From Methanobacteriota archaeon (GTDB lineage Archaea > Halobacteriota > Methanomicrobia > Methanomicrobiales > Methanoculleaceae): a stretch of 35,308 nucleotides of DNA. This document shows, in pieces, positions 1-8,046 of the stretch. Every line of letters starts with the position of its first letter. Position 1 is the first letter of the stretch. Both the position numbers and the translations under genes were made by a program. The stretch lies in NCBI GenBank assembly GCA_023457135.1, contig JAEWMO010000054.1, positions 1 through 35,308 on the forward strand. The letters are read 5' to 3'. The notes beneath the pieces were generated by a model. It saw nothing but the letters and a program-made list of their open reading frames with translations, was not told where the DNA came from and did no database searches.

Positions 1-2949
1 CGTGAACCGGAACGCCGCCCCTTCCTCCGGGCACCCCGGCACCCGGTCCTCGACCCGGACCTCCCCCCCGTAGCGCTCGACCAGGGTTCGGACGATGAAG
101 AGGCCGAGCCCCTGGCCGCTCCCCCCGGCCATGCCCCGCTCAAACCGGGTGAAGAGTCTTCCTTTCACCTCGTCCGGGATGCCCGGGCCGGTATCTTCGA
201 CCGAGACCAGCACCCTGCCGCCCTCTTCCTCCACCCGGACGTCGATCTCGACACCCGGTCCGCCGAACTTGATGGCGTTGCCGATGAGATTCGTGAAGAC
301 GGTCGAGAGGAGGCCGTCCGCCAGCACCTCGATATGGGCATCCCGGTACCGGATCGTTACGTCAGGGAAGTTCACGATCTCGCTCCGGATGACCGCATCG
401 AGGTCTACCGGCACCAGGTTGCCGGGTTCCTCCGCGGCCCGCCGGATGGTGGCGACGTTCCGGAGGATCTCGCTGCTCCGGTCGATGCTGGCGTGCAGCT
501 TCTCGGCGTAAGTCTTCAGGTCGCCTTTTGTAAGATCCAGCAGGAGATCGGCGTACATGCTCGAGACGTTGTTTGCGTTCCGGACGTCGTGGGTCATGAT
601 GTCGAGGTACATGTTCGCCTCGTCGCGTGCCGCCTCGACCTCCCGGCTCGCCCGGATGAGGTCGTCGGTCCGGCGCACAAGGGCTTCCTCCGCCTGCTTG
701 CGGTCGGTGATGTCGCGCGCGTTCACCAGGAAGCCCCGGACGGCCGGTTCTCCCATGAGGTTGGCGCCGAGAACATCGAGGTTCAGCCAGTCTCCCGAAG
801 CGTGCCGGATCCTGACTTCAAGAGTGATCCGCTCTTCCGGATGGGCGGCAGTCGCGCGGAGGGCGTCCAGCACGAGCGGCACGTCATCCGGGTGCGTCAG
901 TTCGAGGACGTTTCTCCCGATGAGGTCTTCCGGTGCATATCCCCCGACCGCCTTCACCGACGGGCTCGCATACCGGATGCGCCCTCCCTGATCGAGGACG
1001 ATGACGATCTCCGAGGCATTCTCGGTGAGCAGCCTGAACCGCTCCTCGCTCTGCCGCACGGCCTCCTCCGCGTGTTTCCGTTCGGTGATGTTCCGGCCGA
1101 TGGAGAGGACCGCAGGCCTCCCCTGGTACGAGATGAGCCGTGCCGAGACCTCGGTCGGGATGCACCTCCCCTCGTGGGTCACATCGGCGGTCTCAAAGAC
1201 CATGTGACCGCTCTCGGCGATCTCCCTGATTCGTTCGGGCACGAGAGCAGCAAATTCCGGCGTAACGATCCCGACGATCTTCATCGTCAGCAGTTCGTCC
1301 CGCGCATAGCCGAGGCATTCCGTCGCCACCCGGTTCGCGTCAAGAATCTTCCCCTCGAGATCGTGGATGAGAATGACGTCGCTTGCGCTGTCAAAGAGGG
1401 TCCGGTATTTCTCTTCACTCTGTCGTATCGCCTCTTCCGCCCGCTGCCGCTCGGTGACGTCTCTGAGCGAGATGAGGATCGACGGAGCGCCGTTATAGAG
1501 AATGGTCTTTCCGACACTCTCGATCCACCGCTCCTCATGCGTCGCCGTGAGGACCTCGTAGCGGGCAACATACGCGTCGATCCCTTTTGCCACCTGCTCA
1601 AAGTCCCTGAGCGCATCGCCCTGCGATGCGGGGGCAACGAACTCCATGACGTTTCTTCCGAGGAGGTTGTCGGGGTCCCCGAGCCCTGCGAGCCGGGCTG
1701 CGGCATGGTTCGCAAAGAGGATCTTCCCTCCCAGATCAAGGATGAGCGTACCGTCGAGGGAGTGTTCGACAAGAGCCCTGAACTTCTCCTCGCTCGCGAG
1801 GAGCGCCTCCTCCGCACGCTTGCGCTCGGTGATATCGGCGAAGATGAGTGCGCACCGGTTTTCTCCGGGCATCGGGCCGGCCTGGATGCCGTACCACCGG
1901 TCCCGGGCGGGGTTGTATCCTTCGAACCGCACCGGAAGACCGGTGCTCAGGGATTCGGCACAGCGTTCGGCCCAGACCCTCCCGATGCCCGGAACGGCCC
2001 GGGTGAGGCGCCTGCCGACGATCCGGTCGCGCTCCGAGCCCGCGATGCTCTCGTAGGCGGGGTCGACGTCGAGAATGATGAAGTCGATCGGCTCTCCCGT
2101 ATCGCCGGGGACCGCCTCGAGAACCGCAAACCCCACTCCCATCGACACAAAGACCTGCCGGTACTTCTCCTCGCTCTCCCGGAGTTCGTCTTCCACCCGT
2201 TTCCGGTCGGTGACGTCGTTGAAGAAGACAGCCACCCTGTTGCTCCCCGGCCCGCCGAAGGGGAAGGCGTAGACCTCGTACCATCCGGCCGTGAGAAATG
2301 TCGCCGTCTGCACGAAGCGTCTGGCCTTACCGGTCCGGGCAACGGCACCGAAGATCTCGAACCAGTGCTCCTCATGGCCCGGGAGGAGCTCCCGGATCGT
2401 CTTTCCCGCCACGTCGTGCATCCCCGTCAGCCTCTCGAACGCCCGGTTTGTCTCGATGAAGCGGTAGTCGGCGGGCCGGCCGTCGGGACGAAAGATCATC
2501 TCGATGATGCAGAACCCCGCATCAAGGGAGTCAAAGACGGTCCTGTACTTCTCGGTGCTCTCCAGCAGTTCCTGTTTCGCACGCGTCTCGGTGGTGATCT
2601 CCCGGAACCGGACGAGCCCCAGTCCCGCGAGCGGTCCGCTCTCGATCCGGTTGGCGGAGATGAGGAGGTTATACTCCTCGCCCTCGGCGGTGCGGACGGT
2701 GCAGGCGGTTTCGGCGGGGACCTGCCGGTCCGGGAATCCCGCAACGCACGCCGGGAGGTACCGGCGCATGAAACGGTCGAGATCGAGCCCGGCAAGGGTG
2801 TCGCGATCGAAGCCGAAGAGAGACGCGAGCCGGCGGCTGGCCGAGACTACCCGGTTGCTATGATCGACGATGAGCACCCCGTCGTCGAGCGCGTCAAGTA
2901 TGGCCAGCGCGGATCGCAGTTCCGGCGGGGGCGGGGATGGGGAGGTCAT
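1..2949 (-). CDS. Multi-PAS sensor histidine kinase (3' end cut by window edge)
   Basis: Cytoplasmic-type sensor kinase: no membrane segment is visible. The 983 codons present show six PAS-type domains at roughly residues 10-125, 130-250, 258-380, 385-505, 510-630 and 635-755, joined by repeated 'xERKxAEEAxxxSEEKYR' linkers. A dimerisation/phosphoacceptor helix with 'MTHDVRNANN' follows (His787), then a HATPase domain with an N box 'NLIGNAIKFGG', 'VEDTGPGIPD' and 'GQGLGLFIV'. The visible end 'GAAFRFT' matches the end of the kinase at 3603-5081, which closes four residues later, so only a few residues should be missing. The ATG at 2949 sits 35 bases from a TATA-like box. Phosphorylation of a separate receiver protein is expected, but no receiver gene is nearby. 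Kinase class is certain from motifs; ligands are unknown. Confidence 0.93.
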   Translation of the reverse strand, partial: MTSPSPPPPELRSALAILDALDDGVLIVDHSNRVVSASRRLASLFGFDRDTLAGLDLDRFMRRYLPACVAGFPDRQVPAETACTVRTAEGEEYNLLISANRIESGPLAGLGLVRFREITTETRAKQELLESTEKYRTVFDSLDAGFCIIEMIFRPDGRPADYRFIETNRAFERLTGMHDVAGKTIRELLPGHEEHWFEIFGAVARTGKARRFVQTATFLTAGWYEVYAFPFGGPGSNRVAVFFNDVTDRKRVEDELRESEEKYRQVFVSMGVGFAVLEAVPGDTGEPIDFIILDVDPAYESIAGSERDRIVGRRLTRAVPGIGRVWAERCAESLSTGLPVRFEGYNPARDRWYGIQAGPMPGENRCALIFADITERKRAEEALLASEEKFRALVEHSLDGTLILDLGGKILFANHAAARLAGLGDPDNLLGRNVMEFVAPASQGDALRDFEQVAKGIDAYVARYEVLTATHEERWIESVGKTILYNGAPSILISLRDVTERQRAEEAIRQSEEKYRTLFDSASDVILIHDLEGKILDANRVATECLGYARDELLTMKIVGIVTPEFAALVPERIREIAESGHMVFETADVTHEGRCIPTEVSARLISYQGRPAVLSIGRNITERKHAEEAVRQSEERFRLLTENASEIVIVLDQGGRIRYASPSVKAVGGYAPEDLIGRNVLELTHPDDVPLVLDALRATAAHPEERITLEVRIRHASGDWLNLDVLGANLMGEPAVRGFLVNARDITDRKQAEEALVRRTDDLIRASREVEAARDEANMYLDIMTHDVRNANNVSSMYADLLLDLTKGDLKTYAEKLHASIDRSSEILRNVATIRRAAEEPGNLVPVDLDAVIRSEIVNFPDVTIRYRDAHIEVLADGLLSTVFTNLIGNAIKFGGPGVEIDVRVEEEGGRVLVSVEDTGPGIPDEVKGRLFTRFERGMAGGSGQGLGLFIVRTLVERYGGEVRVEDRVPGCPEEGAAFRFT

Positions 2950-2950
2950 C

Positions 2951-2964
2951 GGGTGAAGTCACCC
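2951..2964. promoter_or_regulatory. Perfect 6-bp inverted repeat upstream of the PAS kinase
   Basis: GGGTGA-AG-TCACCC lies directly upstream of the kinase ATG (2949) and between it and the TATA-like box at 2984-2992. The position fits an operator or a leader hairpin over the start region. Function is inference only. Confidence 0.3.
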
Positions 2965-2983
2965 CCTGAAGGGACCCAAAACG

Positions 2984-2992
2984 TTATAAAAT
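2984..2992. promoter_or_regulatory. TATA-like box in the divergent kinase/lipoprotein promoter region
   Basis: The sequence ttataaaat is the only AT-rich block in the 112-base gap between the divergent starts at 2949 (-) and 3062 (+). It could serve either strand. On the plus strand it would place transcription start near 3015, giving a leader of about 45 bases. On the minus strand the leader would be about 10 bases. Confidence 0.45.
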
Positions 2993-3061
2993 GTGCATGC
3001 CGCCCGGAGGTGCCCGCGGTCCGAACCCTACATTCATCACCTGCCGGCTCGACACTCTTCC

Positions 3062-3520
3062 ATGAGTCTATCTCACATTCCGGTTCTCGCCGTCCTCGCG
3101 GTCCTCGCCGCGGTCCTCGCCGCGGTCCTGGCATGCGGCTGCATGAGCCAGGAGACCGTGGTCACCGGCGAGGAGGCGGCAGAGGTGCTTGTATACGCGG
3201 ACCCGATCGCCGATAACCTCATGCAGGGCTTCAACGAAGGCGATTACGCGAAGTATTCCCGCGACTTCTCCCCGGAGATGAAGCAGGCTCTCGACGAGGC
3301 CGCGTTTGAGCAGAACCGTGAGGCGGTCACGTCCCGGATCGGGCTCTACGAGTCCAGGAGCGATCCTGTCGTCACGGAGACGGGGGAGTATATCGCCGTG
3401 ACCTACCGGGCAGCGTTCGAGGGGGAGGACGGTGTGGCGCTCCGGTTCGTCTTCCGGAAGGGCGACGAGTCGTACCGGCTCCACGGGCTCTGGTTCAACT
3501 CTCCGAAGTTACGCAGTTGA
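3062..3520 (+). CDS. Small secreted lipoprotein-like protein, DUF3887-like
   Basis: 152 residues. The N terminus is a hydrophobic export segment (residues 6-26) built of repeated Val-Leu-Ala units and ending in 'LACGCMS', so Cys25 or Cys27 could be a lipidated cysteine. The mature part has a pattern 'NxGDYxKYSRDFSPEMKQALDE' followed by beta-rich sequence, as in DUF3887 and related NTF2-like extracellular domains (recognised from memory, moderate confidence). Function is unknown. It is divergent from the PAS kinase and convergent with the next kinase. The ATG at 3062 was chosen over the one at 2993 because the signal peptide starts there and the upstream stretch reads as promoter. Confidence 0.8.
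   Translation: MSLSHIPVLAVLAVLAAVLAAVLACGCMSQETVVTGEEAAEVLVYADPIADNLMQGFNEGDYAKYSRDFSPEMKQALDEAAFEQNREAVTSRIGLYESRSDPVVTETGEYIAVTYRAAFEGEDGVALRFVFRKGDESYRLHGLWFNSPKLRS
3083..3133 (+). repeat. Short tandem repeat inside a signal peptide
   Basis: Five consecutive blocks: gttctcgcc, gtcctcgcg, gtcctcgccgcg, gtcctcgccgcg, gtcctggca. The two central 12-base units are identical. All blocks are in frame and encode Val-Leu-Ala(-Ala), forming most of the hydrophobic core of the export signal. Slipped-strand changes by 12 bases would lengthen or shorten the hydrophobic segment without a frameshift. Confidence 0.75.
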
Positions 3521-3602
3521 GAGGACCTCTCCGGCAGGATCTGCCTGGCGGGAATCATCAGACGGCCACGGGGCTCCTCCCCGAAAATGGCAAGGGGGCC
3601 TC

Positions 3603-5081
3603 TCACGCCATCGTGAGCGTGAACCGGAACGCTGCCCCTTTCTCCGGGTGGCCCGGTATGCGGTCCTCGACCCAGACCCTGCCGCCGTAGCGTTCGACCA
3701 GGATCTGCACCAGGTACAGGCCGAGGCCTTCGCCGACGCCCCGCTTCTTCTGCTCGTAGCGATGGAAGATCTCCTGCTTCTGGTCGTCGAGGACCCCCGG
3801 CCCGGTATCCTCGACCGAGACGAGCACCTCGCCGTCCCTCTCCTCGACCCGGACGGCGACTACGACACCGGGACCCCCGTGCCTGACGGCGTTGCCGATC
3901 AGGTTCGCAAAGACTTCCGAGAGGAGATCGTCAGCCCGCACCAGGTACGGAGCGCCCTCGTAACGGATGCTGCTGCCGGGATAGTGGCCGGTCTCCTCCC
4001 GGATGACTGCATCAAGGTCGACCGGCCTGATATCCGGCGGCCCGCGGTGGATCCGCCGGATCTTTGAGACGGTCCCCAGGATCTCGATGCTTTTGTTGAT
4101 GCTCCGCCGGAGTTTCTCCACGTGCCTGGCAGCCTCCCCGTCCGTGGTGCCGAGAAGCAGCTCGGTATAGAGATTCGAGACGTTCTCGGTGTTCCCGATG
4201 TCGTGGGTCAGGATATCCAGATACAGGTTCGCCTCCCGGTGAGCGGACTCGAGATCCCGGTTCAGCCGGGCGAGGTCCTCGGTCCGGCGCTGGAGAGCCT
4301 CCTCGGCCTGGCTGCGCTCGGCAGCTTCTCGTTCGAGATCCGCTTTCGAAGCGGTGACCCCTTTGAGATCTGCGGCCATCCGGTTGAACGAGCGTGACAG
4401 TTCACCGATCTCGTCATCAGAGGTCTCGACGATGGCGTAATCGAGGTTGCCGGACCCGATGATCTCCGCTCCCTTCCGGAGATCGTCGATCGCCACCAGC
4501 GTGCGCCGGTAGAAGAAGAAGTAACTGGTGAAGAGAAACGCGGCGAAGGTGCCCATCAGCGCGAGGGTCAGGAGGCTGCTCGCCCGTTGCAGTTGCTCAC
4601 CCTCCTGGTGAATGATGCGTGCGAGCCGGGTCGCGTCGGCACCCATACCCTGGGTCTGGACGGCCATCCGGCTCCACAGCATCTGCAGGACAGGGTCCGC
4701 TGCCGGCTCAGGCGATCCGGGGAAGGCCACAGAGACCCGGTCCGCACTGTCGAAGAGTTCTTTGAGCCGGCGCTGGTTCTCCCGGATATTGGCGACCAAT
4801 GCCTGTTGTTCCGGCGTCCGGGGGTCGAGTTCCGAGAGATCGGATGAGAACGAGGCATACACCGATTCCCACCGCGTGCGCTGGAGGTCCTCGCGGTAGA
4901 GGAGATATTCGGTCGAGAGGTAACCGAGATCGTTCGCCCCCTGGGCTACCGTTCTTGCGATCTGCTCCTGCCGGTTGAGTTGATCGAGCTGCTGGTCTGT
5001 CGCGATCGCCGACACGGCGATGATGAGCAGAACCAGTCCGAAGACCACGGTGCTGATGATCAACTGCGTCCTGATCTTCAT
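3603..5081 (-). CDS. Membrane sensor histidine kinase with HAMP domain
   Basis: 492 residues. TM1 is at about 6-28. An extracellular, mostly helical sensor region at about 29-168 resembles four-helix-bundle sensors. TM2 is at about 170-190 and HAMP at 191-243 ('DDEIGELSRSFNRMAADLK'). A coiled coil at 244-285 leads to the H box 'YLDILTHDIGN' with phosphoacceptor His293. The HATPase domain has 'NLIGNAVRHGG', 'VEDTGPGV' and 'GEGLGLYLVQ'. There is no PAS domain. The gene starts six bases after the stop of the substrate-binding protein upstream (5088-6095), so both are very likely one transcription unit. That suggests the binding protein presents a ligand to the sensor region of this kinase (inference). 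No receiver gene is adjacent. The catalytic core is close to that of the kinase at 1-2949. Confidence 0.93.
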   Translation of the reverse strand: MKIRTQLIISTVVFGLVLLIIAVSAIATDQQLDQLNRQEQIARTVAQGANDLGYLSTEYLLYREDLQRTRWESVYASFSSDLSELDPRTPEQQALVANIRENQRRLKELFDSADRVSVAFPGSPEPAADPVLQMLWSRMAVQTQGMGADATRLARIIHQEGEQLQRASSLLTLALMGTFAAFLFTSYFFFYRRTLVAIDDLRKGAEIIGSGNLDYAIVETSDDEIGELSRSFNRMAADLKGVTASKADLEREAAERSQAEEALQRRTEDLARLNRDLESAHREANLYLDILTHDIGNTENVSNLYTELLLGTTDGEAARHVEKLRRSINKSIEILGTVSKIRRIHRGPPDIRPVDLDAVIREETGHYPGSSIRYEGAPYLVRADDLLSEVFANLIGNAVRHGGPGVVVAVRVEERDGEVLVSVEDTGPGVLDDQKQEIFHRYEQKKRGVGEGLGLYLVQILVERYGGRVWVEDRIPGHPEKGAAFRFTLTMA

Positions 5082-5087
5082 GGCCGC

Positions 5088-6095
5088 TCACGGTGCTCCT
5101 ATAATGTTCACCGACGCCGGTTTCACGCCGGAAAGGATATCCGCCGAGATGTAATCGTGAAAATCCGGAATAGTCGTTGCGTTCGTGAGGTTATTGGCTA
5201 TCATCCACCGTGCCTCGCCTTCCATCGCGGTGATGAGCGACTGATCGAGCGAGAGCGAGAACTGGTTCAGCTGCCAGACCGTGTCGATATACCCGGCATC
5301 GAGGTTCAACCGGTCCTGCACGATAGCCCGGGACTCGGCTGGATGAGTATAGAGGTACTCCTCGGCCTGTGCCAGCGACGTAAGAAATCCGGCCGCGACA
5401 TCGGGGTTATCGGCAATCCAGTCATCGGTGGCGACAATCAGCCCAAAGACCGGCTGACCGCTCTGTGCCGGCCAGACGACAGCGTTCGCGCCCAACCGAT
5501 CTTCGGCCGCATTGGCGTATGGCTGGGCGGTTGAGATGGCATCGACGTCACCGTCCGCAACAGCGTTCACCCATCCCGCCGGAGTCCTGATGTCGACAAG
5601 GGTTATGTCCCGTATCGTCATGCCGTGCAGCGTGAGGAGCCCCCCGAGGTGGTACTCTGACACGGTTCCTATCGTGGTCCCGACCCGTTTGCCCTTAAGG
5701 TCGGATACATTCGTGATTCCCCGGTCTCTCCGTGCGACAAGATAGATGAAATCGCCCTTGTCGATGTTTCCTATCGCGCTTACGCTTTCGTCCTGAAACG
5801 CCTTTCTGACGAGAGGAAACTCGGATACCCCCACGGTGATGTCCGCTTCACCGTTCACGACTCCATCGAGAGAAGCCGCTCCGGAATCGTATTCACGCAG
5901 CGTTATATTGATGCCGTTCTCCTCGAAAAAGTGCCGGTCAAGGGCAATCCAGAAGAGTGCGGTAGACTCAAACGGAGAGTACGCCACGGTGATGGAGTCC
6001 CTCTCTCCCGTGCCGGTATCCTGGAAGTCCCATAGGAACCATGCGCCGGACCACGCCAGTACCATCACGATGAGGATACCGGCAATCTTATTCAT
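5088..6095 (-). CDS. Membrane-anchored ABC-type substrate-binding protein (NrtA/SsuA/NMT1-like)
   Basis: 335 residues. An N-terminal hydrophobic helix (about 4-23) has no lipobox cysteine, so it probably stays as a membrane anchor facing outward. The rest is a two-lobed periplasmic-binding fold of the NrtA/SsuA/NMT1 type: 'ITVAYSPFESTALFWIALD' at the first strand, 'VVNGEADITVG' near the hinge, then 'LKGKRVGTTIGTVSEYHL' and 'VADGDVDAISTAQPY'. This group normally feeds ABC importers for aliphatic sulfonates, nitrate, pyrimidines or similar small compounds. No permease or ATPase gene lies nearby. Instead a sensor kinase follows after six bases, which points to a sensing role (inference). The start is supported by a GGAG seven bases before the ATG. 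The ligand cannot be named from sequence. Confidence 0.88.
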   Translation of the reverse strand: MNKIAGILIVMVLAWSGAWFLWDFQDTGTGERDSITVAYSPFESTALFWIALDRHFFEENGINITLREYDSGAASLDGVVNGEADITVGVSEFPLVRKAFQDESVSAIGNIDKGDFIYLVARRDRGITNVSDLKGKRVGTTIGTVSEYHLGGLLTLHGMTIRDITLVDIRTPAGWVNAVADGDVDAISTAQPYANAAEDRLGANAVVWPAQSGQPVFGLIVATDDWIADNPDVAAGFLTSLAQAEEYLYTHPAESRAIVQDRLNLDAGYIDTVWQLNQFSLSLDQSLITAMEGEARWMIANNLTNATTIPDFHDYISADILSGVKPASVNIIGAP

Positions 6096-6508
6096 GACAG
6101 TGCTCCAGAGATCTCCCTGGCTCTGCCCGCCGGAGAGGGATCCGCGCCGCTCTCCTGTTTGAATGTCTCAAAACCGTTCGTGGAGATGAATCTCCCCAAC
6201 CCGGGGATCGCAGTTGCGCTCGTCGGCTTACGTGCAGCCATCCGCTCTGCCTTCTCTATCGGGCGGCGGACGATCGGCCCCATGGGACCTGAGCCTTCGA
6301 CCGATCTCCCGCCATGCGGGAGATCGCGTGGTTTCAGCCGTCGCCGGCCGATCGCTTCCATCGCCGTCGGGTGGGCGTCGATCGGGCCGTCCCCGGAGAC
6401 GACCGCACCGTACAGCAGCCGCTCTTCCGGCGCGGGCCACGCAGCCCCATCGCCGCCCGGACGTTCGTTGATCCGGGCGGCTCTATCGTGATGCTGGAGA
6501 GATACCAT
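6092..6508 (-). CDS. Doubtful small reading frame upstream of the binding protein
   Basis: 138 codons, unrecognised, rich in Arg, Pro and Gly, with no predicted membrane segment or motif. In its favour, it ends in an ATGA overlap with the binding-protein start (6095), as in translational coupling, and its third codon positions are fairly GC-rich. Against it, the composition is poor, there is no clear ribosome binding site, and several other frames stay open across the same stretch on both strands. It may be the leader region of the binding-protein/kinase transcript. Confidence 0.22.
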   Translation of the reverse strand: MVSLQHHDRAARINERPGGDGAAWPAPEERLLYGAVVSGDGPIDAHPTAMEAIGRRRLKPRDLPHGGRSVEGSGPMGPIVRRPIEKAERMAARKPTSATAIPGLGRFISTNGFETFKQESGADPSPAGRAREISGALS

Positions 6509-6910
6509 CGGCGATCCGGTGCATACGACTGCGATTGACGCTTATTGAGGCAACAGCAATTTTTTCACGGGCCGTCTCCCGTAACACCGGGATCGATCGA
6601 TTCCGCCGACTGCCACACTATCTAGGAAATGTCGATTGGGATGATATAGTTACTCCATGGATTCCGGCCGGGCGGCAGAATCGTCCGCGGCCGGGGTCCA
6701 TCTCCCCCGGGAATATCGCGCTCCGGAGCCCACAGGGCTGAACGAGCCGAACCGAAGGGTCTTCCGCTTCATGAATCCGGCAGGCCGGAAGCCGTCTTAG
6801 AGGGGCAGTTTAGAGGATTGTATTTTCTAACAGGTGAACTGCAACCCCCCGGGTGAACGCTCTTTTTATAGTAGTATGCCCTTACGCCCCGAATTGAACG
6901 AGGTAACGAC
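6509..6910. other. Gene-poor stretch with possible gene remnant
   Basis: About 400 bases between the doubtful frame and the alcohol dehydrogenase. It is more AT-rich than its surroundings between about 6535 and 6660. A plus-strand frame opening with TTG at 6535 and ending at 6741 has a protein-like beginning ('IFSRAVSRNTGIDRFRRLP', then a 'WDD' motif) and then turns into Pro/Arg/Gly-rich sequence. It could be the degraded start of a lost gene; no family was recognised. No tRNA or other RNA gene was seen. The last 50 bases hold the dehydrogenase promoter. Confidence 0.35.
6862..6870 (+). promoter_or_regulatory. TATA box of the alcohol dehydrogenase gene, with downstream ribosome binding site
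   Basis: The block ctttttata lies about 45 bases before the ATG at 6911. Transcription should begin near 6893, leaving a short leader that contains GAGGT at 6900-6904, six bases from the ATG. Confidence 0.65.
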
Positions 6911-7984
6911 ATGAAAGGACTGGCAATGTTAAAGATCGGGGAGATCGGATGGATCGAGAAAGAGCGGCCTGCCTGCGGCCCGCGGGACGCCATCGTCAGA
7001 CCGCTGGCGCTCGCGCCGTGCACGTCCGACATTCACACCGTCTGGGAAGGAGCCATCGGGGACCGGCACAACCTCATCCTGGGGCACGAGGCGCTCGGTA
7101 TCGTCGACGAAGTGGGCAGCGAGGTGAAAGACTTCAAGCCCGGCGACCGGGTCATCGTCCCGGCCATCACGCCCGACTGGGAGACGGATGCCGCACAGCG
7201 CGGCTTTCCCTCGCAGACCGGCGGCCCGCTCGGAGGCTGGAAGTTCTCGAACTTCAAGGACGGCGTCTTTGGCGAGTTCTTCCACGTGAACCTGGCAGAC
7301 TACAACCTCGCGCACCTGCCGGAGGGGATGTCGCTTGAGGCCGGGGTCATGCTCCCGGATATGCTCAGCACCGGGTTCATGGGCGCCGAGAACGCGAACA
7401 TCAAGATCGGGTCGACGGTAGCGGTTCTCGGGATCGGGCCGGTCGGCCTCTCGGCCGTCGCCGGTGCGAAACTCCGGGGTGCCGGGCGGATCTTTGCCGT
7501 CGGGACGAGGCCCGCTTCGGTGAAGGTCGCAAAGGAGTACGGCGCGACGAATATCGTCAACTACAAGGAGGGAGACACCGTCGAGCAGATCCGGAACGCG
7601 ACCAACGGCGAGGGCGTCGATGCCGTCATCATCGCCGGCGGCGGCCCGGAGATCATGATGGACGCGATCAATGTGGCAAAACCCGGATCGGTCATATCGA
7701 ACATCAACTACTTCGGTTCAGGCATCGGCGACCAGGACGTCATACCCCTCCCCCGCACCGGCTGGGGCTTTGGCATGGCGGACAAGAACATCATGACCGG
7801 GCTCTGCCCCGGCGGAAGGGTGCGGATGGAGCGGCTGGCCGAGGTGGTGATGTGCGGGCGCATGGACCCCTCGCTCATGGCGACGCATGTCTATAAGGGC
7901 TTTGACAAACTCGAGGAGGCCCTTCTCCTGATGAAGGAGAAGCCCAAAGACCTGATCAAACCGGTCGTCATCGTGGAGCAGTAA
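6911..7984 (+). CDS. NADP-dependent secondary alcohol (isopropanol) dehydrogenase
   Basis: 357 residues, a zinc-dependent medium-chain dehydrogenase that interconverts secondary alcohols such as 2-propanol and ketones such as acetone. It aligns nearly end to end, from memory, with the Thermoanaerobacter brockii enzyme. The three zinc ligands of that family are in place: Cys37, His59 and Asp150. The Rossmann motif 'GIGPVG' is at 174-179. The NADP-recognition set Gly198, Arg200 and Tyr218 is kept, with Thr199 replacing Ser. Some Methanomicrobiales use 2-propanol as electron donor for CO2 reduction, so it likely supplies reducing equivalents, though with NADP rather than F420 (established for the family, inferred here). 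It is monocistronic by its own TATA box and GAGGT site. Confidence 0.95.
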   Translation: MKGLAMLKIGEIGWIEKERPACGPRDAIVRPLALAPCTSDIHTVWEGAIGDRHNLILGHEALGIVDEVGSEVKDFKPGDRVIVPAITPDWETDAAQRGFPSQTGGPLGGWKFSNFKDGVFGEFFHVNLADYNLAHLPEGMSLEAGVMLPDMLSTGFMGAENANIKIGSTVAVLGIGPVGLSAVAGAKLRGAGRIFAVGTRPASVKVAKEYGATNIVNYKEGDTVEQIRNATNGEGVDAVIIAGGGPEIMMDAINVAKPGSVISNINYFGSGIGDQDVIPLPRTGWGFGMADKNIMTGLCPGGRVRMERLAEVVMCGRMDPSLMATHVYKGFDKLEEALLLMKEKPKDLIKPVVIVEQ

Positions 7985-8046
7985 CTCCACAAACCATCTC
8001 CCATTTTAGACTCGCCGGCCGGTGCAGCGGTTAACTATCTCACCGT

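Noticed and set aside
334..3216. 960-codon open frame on the plus strand
   Set aside because: It is antisense to the six-PAS kinase, whose domains and motifs are unmistakable; the translated product has no family resemblance. High GC with codon bias keeps the opposite strand open.
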